A stretch of 21,766 nt of DNA, taken from positions 1-21,766 of the forward strand of contig CALLAG010000221.1 of the NCBI GenBank assembly GCA_938002705.1, written 5' to 3'. Below, piece after piece: positions 6,946-13,199 of the stretch; position 1 is the stretch's first letter, and each line of letters begins with the position of its first letter. Made by a program: the position numbers and the translations under genes. The notes beneath the pieces were generated by a model. It did no database searches. It was not told the origin of the DNA and saw only the letters and a list, made by a program, of their open reading frames with translations. Source of the DNA: an uncultured Saprospiraceae bacterium (GTDB lineage: Bacteria; Bacteroidota; Bacteroidia; Chitinophagales; Saprospiraceae).

Positions 6946-7683
6946 TTATGCTTTAATAGAGTGAATGTAAAGTAAATCATAATATTCTTGAGCCTTCTCA
7001 AGAAGTGGAGATAATCGATCTGGAAAAGGTCGATCACTGGTTTTTTGCTTAGAGAAACCTATCGACTGATGCACATTCTTATACCAATATCGTGCCCATA
7101 TCCCATCCTCAGATCTCGGCCCAGCTGCCCAACTTAGCATACTATCCAAGAATGGAAGATCTAATGAAGAACATAGTAAATTTAAGACTTTCTTGGGGTT
7201 CTTAAGGACTTCGTTAGAGTCAAGGACAATACACTTCTGCCCTTTTTCAATTAGATATTTATAAATCTGATATTCTAACTCTATTCCTATATCGAGCATA
7301 GTTGGATTAGGGATAACTTGTGCAAATGAGGCAATCAACTGACGTGGATTCCTTATCAGAAATACATTCGTCAATTCACTCAAGAAGGACCAATCTACAC
7401 CATCGAGATGATGCGCCATATTCTTAATGAAAAGATTATCTGTATCGTAAGTTCCGAATATCACATTAGACAATAGTTCATCTAAACTTTGTGATTGCGA
7501 TGTTAATATCTCTTCTCTTCCAGGGTGATCTATATCAGGATGCATACTAAGATAATAAGCATATAGGGGCTCGTCTACGATGGACATATCTCTCCTATTG
7601 CCAAAACTGTACATCAGTGCCGTAGATATATTACGGGGACCTGAGATGAGATGGATACGCTTCATGGTTTTATGGTCATTCAT
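6946..7683 (-). CDS. sulfotransferase-like P-loop protein
   Basis: 245 residues from the first ATG (7683), which overlaps the stop of the upstream gene by 8 bp; the ATG at 7665, just before KRIHLISGPRNIS, is an equally possible start. The N-terminal strand-loop-helix (IHLISGPRNISTALMYSF, about 10-27) is the PAPS 5'-phosphosulfate-binding-type loop, and FLIRNPRQLIASFAQV (108-123) is the 3'-phosphate-binding-type segment of sulfotransferases (the R-x-P...S pattern). The C-terminal GPRSEDGIWARYWYKNVHQSIGF lies where this subgroup has a conserved Trp-rich region. Acceptor substrate is unknown, and loss of PAPS binding cannot be ruled out. The gene sits directly ahead of the class IV aminotransferase in an overlapping operon. 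Confidence 0.8.
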   Translation of the reverse strand: MNDHKTMKRIHLISGPRNISTALMYSFGNRRDMSIVDEPLYAYYLSMHPDIDHPGREEILTSQSQSLDELLSNVIFGTYDTDNLFIKNMAHHLDGVDWSFLSELTNVFLIRNPRQLIASFAQVIPNPTMLDIGIELEYQIYKYLIEKGQKCIVLDSNEVLKNPKKVLNLLCSSLDLPFLDSMLSWAAGPRSEDGIWARYWYKNVHQSIGFSKQKTSDRPFPDRLSPLLEKAQEYYDLLYIHSIKA

Positions 7684-8011
7684 AATCTTCTATACTTAAA
7701 TGTTCGCTAGGCACCCATAAGTGATTTTTAAAATTCTGGATCTTATGTTCTATGATAGTGAGTCCTTCTTGTTCTAACATTTCCTGCATAATGGTGGGAT
7801 TAGGAAACTGGTTACGGCCAGATAATTCTCCATTACGATTAACCACACGGTGTGCTGGGATCGACATATGATCGCATTTGTTAAGTGCCCACCCTACCAT
7901 TCTTGCAGAGCCTAATGCTAAAAAATCAGCAATAGCGCCATAATTGGTCACTTTACCGAAAGGAATAGCTTCAGTAACTCTAAAGACTTTATTGAAGTAA
8001 GAATTTTCCAT
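7676..8011 (-). CDS. alkyltransferase-like protein (MGMT family without catalytic Cys)
   Basis: 111 residues from the ATG at 8011. The frame is open to a TTG at 8041, but the ATG gives the usual ATL length and a typical start (MENSYFNKVFRVTEAIPFG). It matches the C-terminal DNA-binding domain of O6-alkylguanine-DNA alkyltransferases: KVTNYGAIADFLALGSARMVGWAL (helix-turn-helix with the Arg finger region), then IPAHRVVNRNGELSG. The active-site PCHR of true MGMT reads PAHR, so it cannot accept an alkyl group and belongs with the ATL proteins, which bind O6-alkylguanine and channel it to nucleotide excision repair. It is the first gene of an operon whose other members are not DNA-repair proteins, which is unusual. 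Family call is strong; role in this operon is unclear. Confidence 0.9.
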   Translation of the reverse strand: MENSYFNKVFRVTEAIPFGKVTNYGAIADFLALGSARMVGWALNKCDHMSIPAHRVVNRNGELSGRNQFPNPTIMQEMLEQEGLTIIEHKIQNFKNHLWVPSEHLSIEDYE

Positions 8012-8030
8012 AGACACGACAAGAAAACGA

Positions 8031-8038
8031 TAACTTTG
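8031..8038 (+). promoter_or_regulatory. -7 promoter element (TAACTTTG)
   Basis: A full match to TAnnTTTG in the short gap between divergent genes. If used, transcription would start near 8043-8046. That excludes the TTG at 8036 as a start codon and leaves the TTG at 8054 or the ATG at 8087. The same octamer occurs upstream of cysS. Confidence 0.55.
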
Positions 8039-8053
8039 CAAAAAAGAAAATTC

Positions 8054-8590
8054 TTGCTACAACAAAAAATCATAGCTCAGAATATAATGAACCTCACCGA
8101 TGCAAGGTACTTTGCTGCATGGGGTGTCGATTATATAAGCTTCAATACCATCGGTGATTCTGAATTCTTCATCAATGATGCCTCTATTAGAGAAATCAAA
8201 GACTGGGTAGAAGGACCACAGTGCCTCTTAGAAGCCAATGCTCTAGAGTTCGAAGATGTCGCTGATGGATTTATACTAAGCAATATCTATAGCTCATTAC
8301 CTATAGTCAAAGAGACCTTCTTCAGAATCTCGTTTGATGATATTGTAAAAGGACTACCTGACGGAAAGTATATCTCTCCTATCAATAAAGAACAGATAGA
8401 TCAACTGGAAAGTATTGATTATCAGCATCTACATCTATACTTTGATATATCAGAGTTAGAACCCACCGATGTACTACGATTAGGAAATTTTGGTATCGTT
8501 GTCCAAGGTGGTGAAGAAGAAAAAGTAGGGCTTAAAAGTTATGAAGAATTAGACGAGCTCTACGAGCTATTATTAGATAACGAAGATTAG
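8054..8590 (+). CDS. TrpF-like (phosphoribosylanthranilate isomerase fold) protein, probably not a true TrpF
   Basis: 178 residues if the TTG at 8054 is used. Other choices are TTG 8036 (184 residues) and ATG 8087 (167 residues). The ATG would cut off the first strand (KIIAQNI), so I prefer a TTG, and the promoter at 8031-8038 favours 8054. The segment IMNLTDARYFAAWGVDYISF resembles the TrpF N-terminus (KICGLT..DA....GAD.iGF), and IVVQGGEEEKVGLKSYEELDELY resembles its C-terminal GG...GxKD phosphate-site region. The catalytic Cys of TrpF (KICG) is replaced (IIAQN), and the SPR motif is missing. So it has a TIM-barrel-like TrpF plan but probably a different or lost activity. It lies 6 bp ahead of the peptide deformylase gene; no trp genes are nearby. 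Confidence 0.6.
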   Translation: MLQQKIIAQNIMNLTDARYFAAWGVDYISFNTIGDSEFFINDASIREIKDWVEGPQCLLEANALEFEDVADGFILSNIYSSLPIVKETFFRISFDDIVKGLPDGKYISPINKEQIDQLESIDYQHLHLYFDISELEPTDVLRLGNFGIVVQGGEEEKVGLKSYEELDELYELLLDNED

Positions 8591-8596
8591 ATCACT

Positions 8597-9244
8597 ATGC
8601 GCAAAAATGTAATATACTCATTAAGTCTTGTCATAATATTCTCGATACTTACAGCATGCAGCGGGACCAAAAAATTAGCCACCCTATCATCGTTTGATAC
8701 AGAACAAACTTCCCTGATAATGTCTGGTGATACGCTTGCACCTATGCGAGTATTCAAGATCAATAATTATAGCGACTCTATACTCCTAAGAAAAAAATGC
8801 TCTGATGTTACTACCAATGACCCTACACTCGATAGATTTGTCAAAAGACTCTATGCAACTGTAAGAGATAGTATGTCAATGGGAGTAGGCATAGCAGCAC
8901 CCCAAGTCGGCATCCTTAAGAATATCGTATGGGTACAGCGATTTGATAAGACAGATTTTCCATTTGAAGTATACCTCAATCCTATAATATCATCTTATTC
9001 TAAGCTCAAGCAAGATTGCCGTGAGGGTTGCCTATCTATACCGGATAGAAGTGACACTACTCGTACAAGATCATATGCTATCATGATAGATTATGACAAG
9101 ATGGATGGTTCACACCATACAGAGATGATAGAAGACTTTACCGCCGTGATATTCCAGCATGAGATCGATCATCTCAATGGCATATTATATCTAGATCATC
9201 TTGAGAAGGAGGTGAAGGCTGCGGGGAGGAAGAATAAAAAATAG
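8597..9244 (+). CDS. peptide deformylase family lipoprotein
   Basis: 215 residues. All three deformylase motifs are intact: GVGIAAPQ (96-103), EGCLS (143-147, metal ligand C145) and HEIDH (188-192, ligands H188 and H192, catalytic E189). Deformylase removes formyl groups from new proteins in the cytosol. This copy instead starts with a lipoprotein signal (MRKNVIYSLSLVIIFSILTAC, lipobox LTAC with Cys21) and a linker of about 25 residues, so it should be anchored in the envelope and face the periplasm. The housekeeping def is expected elsewhere in the genome. The substrate outside the cytosol is not obvious; formyl-peptides or another amide bond are possible. It follows the TrpF-like gene by 6 bp, and a bidirectional terminator follows it. 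Confidence 0.88.
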   Translation: MRKNVIYSLSLVIIFSILTACSGTKKLATLSSFDTEQTSLIMSGDTLAPMRVFKINNYSDSILLRKKCSDVTTNDPTLDRFVKRLYATVRDSMSMGVGIAAPQVGILKNIVWVQRFDKTDFPFEVYLNPIISSYSKLKQDCREGCLSIPDRSDTTRTRSYAIMIDYDKMDGSHHTEMIEDFTAVIFQHEIDHLNGILYLDHLEKEVKAAGRKNKK

Positions 9245-9274
9245 GCGAAGAAATATGATAGTTAGGTATGAAAA

Positions 9275-9302
9275 ATGCCCACAGCTCAATTGCTGCAGGC
9301 AT
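9275..9302. terminator. bidirectional hairpin terminator
   Basis: Stem ATGCC/GGCAT continues as CAGC/GCTG after a 2x2 mismatch, around the loop TCAATT. The minus side continues with TTTTT and the plus side with CGTATTTTATT, so it can end both the deformylase and the PNPOx-like transcripts, which converge here. Confidence 0.7.
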
Positions 9303-9333
9303 CGTATTTTATTATAATTTTTGGTAGATCATT

Positions 9334-9834
9334 TTAAACCTTAAGACTACCCCGCTCTCCTAAGTCTTGTTTCTCTCCTGTAACCATACCCAGTCCTATT
9401 TTGAATAGAGTCACGAGTTTATTACTCTTAGTATCCCAATAATGGCATGACCTTGGATCGATTTTTATAGCAGTGATATTAGGATCATTCTTACCATCAA
9501 ACCATGCATCGTCCATCTTACCATACAGTCTGTCGATATCTGCACCGTCCGTACTAATGCTTGCCTCACCATATACAGTTAAGAATTCCATATCTGATGG
9601 TTTAGAATATATTAATTGTGTTGCACCTTCCTCCATTATATGCTTATTATGATCACTATTCTTATTACTCAGAAACCAAATATTACCTTCTGAATCTACT
9701 TCCTTTGTACTCATCGGTATGGTGTGAGCGGGTGTAAACTTTAGGTTAGTTTGCATCATAGCAAAATCTATATTATTTACCATTTCCTTTAATTTATCTA
9801 TTGCCTCCTGATCGATAAGATTATTTATACTCAT
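9334..9834 (-). CDS. pyridoxamine 5'-phosphate oxidase-like general stress protein
   Basis: 166 residues, cytosolic, with no signal. The plan fits the PNPOx-like split-barrel flavin-binding family of the general stress protein 26 type: helix IDKLKEMVNNIDFAMMQTN, strand region FTPAHTIPMSTKEVDSEGNIWFLSNKNSDHNKHI (where members of this family place FMN contacts), EFLTVYGEASISTDGADIDRLY, AWFDGKNDPNITAIKIDPRSCHYWD, and a C-terminal helix. Members bind FMN, FAD or F420 and act in stress protection; the reaction is usually unknown. It faces the antiporter gene on the same strand with 123 bp between, and may share its regulation: a 10-base sequence occurs about 30 bp upstream of both starts. Confidence 0.87.
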   Translation of the reverse strand: MSINNLIDQEAIDKLKEMVNNIDFAMMQTNLKFTPAHTIPMSTKEVDSEGNIWFLSNKNSDHNKHIMEEGATQLIYSKPSDMEFLTVYGEASISTDGADIDRLYGKMDDAWFDGKNDPNITAIKIDPRSCHYWDTKSNKLVTLFKIGLGMVTGEKQDLGERGSLKV

Positions 9835-9861
9835 TTTTTCGTTTTATTATTTGATTATTAA

Positions 9862-9871
9862 TACAAATAGT
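9862..9871 (-). promoter_or_regulatory. shared upstream decamer ACTATTTGTA (minus strand)
   Basis: The decamer begins 28 bp ahead of the stress-protein ATG. The same ten bases occur at 11230-11239, 31 bp ahead of the antiporter ATG. It resembles but does not fully match the TAnnTTTG promoter element. Confidence 0.3.
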
Positions 9872-9957
9872 ACCTTATAATCTACATCGATGTTCGAAAA
9901 TAACTATCTGCAGCAACCTGAAAAAAGAAGTGATGCTACACTCAGAAGTATATTGCT

Positions 9958-11199
9958 TTAGAGCTGATTTTCAAGTTTGGGCATTAGAATTTTAGCAGTT
10001 ATACCATGTACAATAATGGATATTATAATACAGCAAGTTGCTATGTACCATACATCATCTATCTGACTGAATCCACTTAATTCGTTATGGGCGAAAGCTA
10101 AATAATAAATAGTCCCAATCCCTCTTATACCAAAGAAAGAAATAACGAATTTCTCAACCTTAGGTATGTCGCAAAAAGCAAATGCTATCATACCGACTAC
10201 AGGTCTCAGAACAAATATAAGCGTCGTTGCTATTGCTATGTGTTGCCAATCTATTCCACCTAATCCATTAGTCGCTATAAGACCACCGAATACAAATAGA
10301 AAGATATACAATATGGTCTGCTCTACATGGTCTATAGATTGATAGATTTTATTATGTAGTGGATGATCATTTTTCCACTGTCTCGCAGTTACTGCTGCTA
10401 CAAATACTGCAAGAAATCCATAGCCATGGGCTACTTCTGTAATACCATAAGTTAATAATGTGGCACCTATTAAGAAGACACCTTCGCTTATCTCAGAAGT
10501 CATTTTATCGTCTATGCTATCAATGATTCTAAAAAAGACATTGACGAATAGTTTCCCCATTAGATAACCTATGACAAGACCTGCCACTATCTTATAGAAA
10601 AACTCATAACCCAGCCATGATATTAATGTATCAGAAGAAAGCCCATCTCTCTCAGCAATGATCGCGAGATATACAAATGGAAATGCGAGTCCATCATTAA
10701 GTCCTGCTTCTAGCGTTAATGCAAATCTCACCTTATGTCCATCACCACTATTAGGAGGCTTGACTTGCACATTACCTGCCAAGACAGGATCAGTAGGACT
10801 AAGCACAGAACCCAATAATATAGCCGCTCCAATGCTTAAACCCAAAATGTAGTGACCTAAAAACGCCAGTATAATAATAGTCAGTGGCATAGCGATACCT
10901 AAGAGATAAAACCCAATCTGCCATGATGACCAACCTGGCTTACGATCTATCTTTATACCAATCGCAGCTAAACTTATTATAATTATAAACTCAGTAAGGT
11001 ATTCTAATATCTTACGATCAAAAAGGTTATCCTCTGGCTCAATAAACGGAAGATCTAATGGTAAACTAAAAACCATAATACCTAATGCCACGAATACCAT
11101 AGGCATGGTAAGCAATCTGTCCTTAAGAACATTAGATAATAGGAAAATTAGAATTCCCAATAAGCCGCCTATGAGTATAATGGTGATGTGATAATCCAT
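9958..11199 (-). CDS. CPA1-type Na+/H+ (cation:proton) antiporter
   Basis: 413 residues with about 11-12 hydrophobic segments over the whole length and no extra cytosolic domain, so this is a short NhaP-like antiporter. Key motifs: SVLSPTDPVLA (131-141), whose TDP is the crossed-helix region; LEAGLNDGLAFP (163-174), with the paired N168-D169 of electroneutral CPA1 members; and FFGIRGIGTIYYLAFA (355-370), the conserved FGxRG signature. It exchanges Na+ (or K+) for H+ at the inner membrane, helping pH and salt balance, which would suit a marine bacterium. It stands alone or heads a transcript with the PNPOx-like gene downstream. Confidence 0.92.
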   Translation of the reverse strand: MDYHITIILIGGLLGILIFLLSNVLKDRLLTMPMVFVALGIMVFSLPLDLPFIEPEDNLFDRKILEYLTEFIIIISLAAIGIKIDRKPGWSSWQIGFYLLGIAMPLTIIILAFLGHYILGLSIGAAILLGSVLSPTDPVLAGNVQVKPPNSGDGHKVRFALTLEAGLNDGLAFPFVYLAIIAERDGLSSDTLISWLGYEFFYKIVAGLVIGYLMGKLFVNVFFRIIDSIDDKMTSEISEGVFLIGATLLTYGITEVAHGYGFLAVFVAAVTARQWKNDHPLHNKIYQSIDHVEQTILYIFLFVFGGLIATNGLGGIDWQHIAIATTLIFVLRPVVGMIAFAFCDIPKVEKFVISFFGIRGIGTIYYLAFAHNELSGFSQIDDVWYIATCCIIISIIVHGITAKILMPKLENQL

Positions 11200-11229
11200 G
11201 TATTCGGTAATCTGTACTATAATACTGTC

Positions 11230-11239
11230 TACAAATAGT
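11230..11239 (-). promoter_or_regulatory. shared upstream decamer ACTATTTGTA (minus strand)
   Basis: Second copy of the decamer, 31 bp ahead of the antiporter start; see the copy at 9862-9871. Confidence 0.3.
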
Positions 11240-11311
11240 TTTTGTTGGCACAGCTACCTTATATATTTTAAAAAATAAGTGTCTGATATATAGATACATA
11301 ATTACTTACAC

Positions 11312-11339
11312 AAAAAAAGCCCAGCCAAAAGCTGAGCTT
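11312..11339 (-). terminator. intrinsic terminator of the tRNA gene
   Basis: On the minus strand AAGCTCAGC pairs with GCTGGGCTT (one T-G wobble) around a 5-base loop and is followed by a run of T. It starts 5 bp beyond the tRNA 3' end, so the tRNA is transcribed as a single-gene unit. Confidence 0.85.
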
Positions 11340-11344
11340 ATTAG

Positions 11345-11428
11345 TGCCCCAGAAAAGAGTCGAACTTTCACGCCCATAAGGACACATGGCCCTCAACCAT
11401 GCCTGTCTACCAATTCCAGCACTGGGGC
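11345..11428 (-). tRNA. tRNA-Leu (anticodon GAG)
   Basis: An 84-nt class II cloverleaf can be folded by hand: acceptor GCCCCAG/CTGGGGC with discriminator A, a D-arm containing TTGGTAGAC, an anticodon stem CATGG/CCATG with the 7-base loop TTGAGGG (anticodon GAG, reading CUC/CUU), a long variable arm whose GTCC pairs with GGGC, and a T-arm GAAAG-TTCGACT-CTTTT. The long variable arm fits leucine. The CCA end is not encoded (CTA follows the discriminator), so it must be added after transcription. The open frame that runs through this stretch on the same strand is not a gene. Confidence 0.95.
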
Positions 11429-11477
11429 TTTTACGTATTGATGATGCAAATGTCGATATTTGATTCTTATAAGACGA

Positions 11478-12113
11478 ATGATGCAGCAAAAAATTATTAC
11501 CTCATTATCAGAAAGACTCAAAGCCCCATTACCAGGATGGAAAGCTCAGAAAATCATGTCTCCTGTCTCTTCAGATAGATACTTAAAGCATCCTCATGAT
11601 GCCAAGCAAGCTGCTGTCATGATATTATTCTCTCCCGATAGTGACGATATGTTACAGATTACATACATCAAAAGAACAAGTCTACATCAAGATGACCCTC
11701 ACGGTGGACAGATAAGCTTCCCTGGAGGCGGTAGAGAAGACATCGACACAGACTTACAGGATACAGCAGTCAGAGAATGTCACGAAGAGATAGGAATCAA
11801 GCCCTCAGACTATAAGGTAATAGGTGCCCTAAGCCCGATATATGTCTATGTCAGTAATTATTACGTACAATCATATGTCGGATATACCTCACAACCTCTC
11901 TCCTACACATTACAAGCAAGTGAGGTAGCTCAAGTCATCAATGTGCCATTAAGTAACCTACTCCACGATAATGTCATCAAGAATATGGATTATAAAGTAA
12001 GAGGCTCTACTATCAAAAACATGCCCTATTATGATCTCCAGCCTCATGTTCTATGGGGTGCTACAGCTATGATTACATCTGAGTTATTGTACCTAATCAA
12101 GGAAATAGCATAG
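11478..12113 (+). CDS. NUDIX hydrolase, CoA pyrophosphatase type
   Basis: 211 residues from the ATG at 11478; the ATG at 11481 is equally possible, and the frame also runs back to a TTG at 11460. The NUDIX box is present and follows the CoA-pyrophosphatase variant: GGQISFPGGGREDIDTD, then LQDTAVRECHEEIGI, with RExxEE carrying the metal ligands. The upstream LITYIKRTSLHQDDPHGGQISFPGG-like region (here ITYIKRTSLHQDDPHG) is typical of this subgroup, which cleaves CoA and acyl-CoA to 4'-phosphopantetheine and 3',5'-ADP. It is divergent from the tRNA-Leu gene, 49 bp away. I see no clear terminator after it. Confidence 0.9.
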   Translation: MMQQKIITSLSERLKAPLPGWKAQKIMSPVSSDRYLKHPHDAKQAAVMILFSPDSDDMLQITYIKRTSLHQDDPHGGQISFPGGGREDIDTDLQDTAVRECHEEIGIKPSDYKVIGALSPIYVYVSNYYVQSYVGYTSQPLSYTLQASEVAQVINVPLSNLLHDNVIKNMDYKVRGSTIKNMPYYDLQPHVLWGATAMITSELLYLIKEIA

Positions 12114-12330
12114 GCTTTATATATTAAACCCGTATTAAGCCATAGAAAATCTATCGCATAACAGACGATTTTTCAGTGGGACATTATATACTGCCGTCGG
12201 TATAAAAATAAAATCATAACGCTTAATCGAAAAACCTCTACACTTACTAGTTGACCGATATAAGTCAAGTGATACCGTCTGATATTTGAATTGTATTTGA
12301 TAATTATTCACAAATCAAAAATTCTATATC

Positions 12331-13050
12331 ATGAAAAATCTAATATGTATCTTAATCATCAGCCTTACTGCAATAGGCTTATCAGCGACTACGACTCCAG
12401 AACCTGTAACTAAAAATGTAGTCGCATTCTCAGGACTTAAGCTGCGAGTAGCACCTGGCTTAGATCAGCAAGTTATAAGTATAATCGATTATGGAGAAAT
12501 AGTAGAACTTATCGAAGAGACTGACATCATGCTCTCAGTAGAATGGTTAACAGGCAACTGGACTAAGGTAAGATACCAAGGTGAAGAAGGTTATATTTTT
12601 GATGGTTTTCTTACAGCATTACCTATACCGTATAACGACTTCGAATTATCACAAAATGATCTACAACTGAGCTATCCATTATTAGCGTGGACAGAATATC
12701 ATTATGCTCAAGTCCAGAAACCAGATACTCTAACAAATAATGACCTAACAACCGTGATACAATATATGGAAGGAGGCAAAACACTAAAAAGAGAAGAAAA
12801 CTATGCCTACTTCAAATCTACACTAACAATCGAAAATGGAGAAATCTCTGATGCTTACAATCTACTGAAGAGCATGTTACTGACAGAAGCGGAAAGAGAA
12901 GAATTCGTCAATAACTCAGTATTTATAGCTGATAATGAGGGAGAAATATATAGAATTAAAGTCAATCTATTAAGTCCCGTGAATATCAAAAAAGAGAAAA
13001 ATGGAGATGTATCGATAAGTGCAATTTCATTTCATCAAGGTTGCGAATAG
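12331..13050 (+). CDS. exported SH3b-domain protein
   Basis: 239 residues with a signal peptide (MKNLICILIISLTAIGLSA). Residues about 36-94 form a bacterial SH3 domain: LKLRVAPGLDQQVISIIDYGEIVEL followed by WTKVRYQGEEGYIFDGFL, the typical N-x-R-x-x-P and G-x-x-G-(Y/W)-(I/V) pattern. The remaining 145 residues (TEYHYAQVQKPDTL, then a stretch of strands and helices to the end) are not a family I recognise. SH3b domains in exported proteins bind peptidoglycan peptides or other wall components, so a periplasmic role is likely. A strong terminator lies 20 bp after the stop, so it is the end of its transcript. The 217-bp spacer before it is AT-rich with no clear gene. Confidence 0.8.
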   Translation: MKNLICILIISLTAIGLSATTTPEPVTKNVVAFSGLKLRVAPGLDQQVISIIDYGEIVELIEETDIMLSVEWLTGNWTKVRYQGEEGYIFDGFLTALPIPYNDFELSQNDLQLSYPLLAWTEYHYAQVQKPDTLTNNDLTTVIQYMEGGKTLKREENYAYFKSTLTIENGEISDAYNLLKSMLLTEAEREEFVNNSVFIADNEGEIYRIKVNLLSPVNIKKEKNGDVSISAISFHQGCE

Positions 13051-13070
13051 TTTTATTATATCTGATTTTC

Positions 13071-13102
13071 AAAAAGCTCATGGGAATGCTCATGGGCTTT
13101 TT
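13071..13102 (+). terminator. intrinsic terminator after the SH3b gene
   Basis: AAAAAGCTCATG pairs with CATGGGCTTTTT (12 pairs, one T-G wobble) around an 8-base loop; the T-run of the stem continues the release signal. The A-run on the other side makes it potentially bidirectional, but no convergent gene is present. Confidence 0.85.
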
Positions 13103-13160
13103 GTTGTGCATACTATCAGTCAATAATTAAATCTTAACATTTAATTTACTAACCAAATCA

Positions 13161-13168
13161 TTACTTTG
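13161..13168 (+). promoter_or_regulatory. candidate -7 element (TTACTTTG)
   Basis: One mismatch from TAnnTTTG, 31 bp ahead of the ATG of the large surface protein. No TTG at -33 is obvious. Confidence 0.35.
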
Positions 13169-13199
13169 TAGATAAAATACCGACTAAATAAGAAAGATA

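Noticed and set aside
8054..8590. Annotation as trpF
   Set aside because: The catalytic Cys and other TrpF motifs are missing and no tryptophan genes are nearby.
8597..9244. Annotation as the housekeeping def
   Set aside because: The lipoprotein signal would place it outside the cytosol, so the housekeeping role is unlikely even though the motifs are intact.
11268..11489. 73-codon minus-strand open frame
   Set aside because: It runs through the tRNA-Leu gene and its terminator.
12198..12277. Inverted repeat CGGTAT/ATACCG in the 217-bp spacer before the SH3b gene
   Set aside because: Only 6 bp with a loop of about 68 bases, which is expected by chance.
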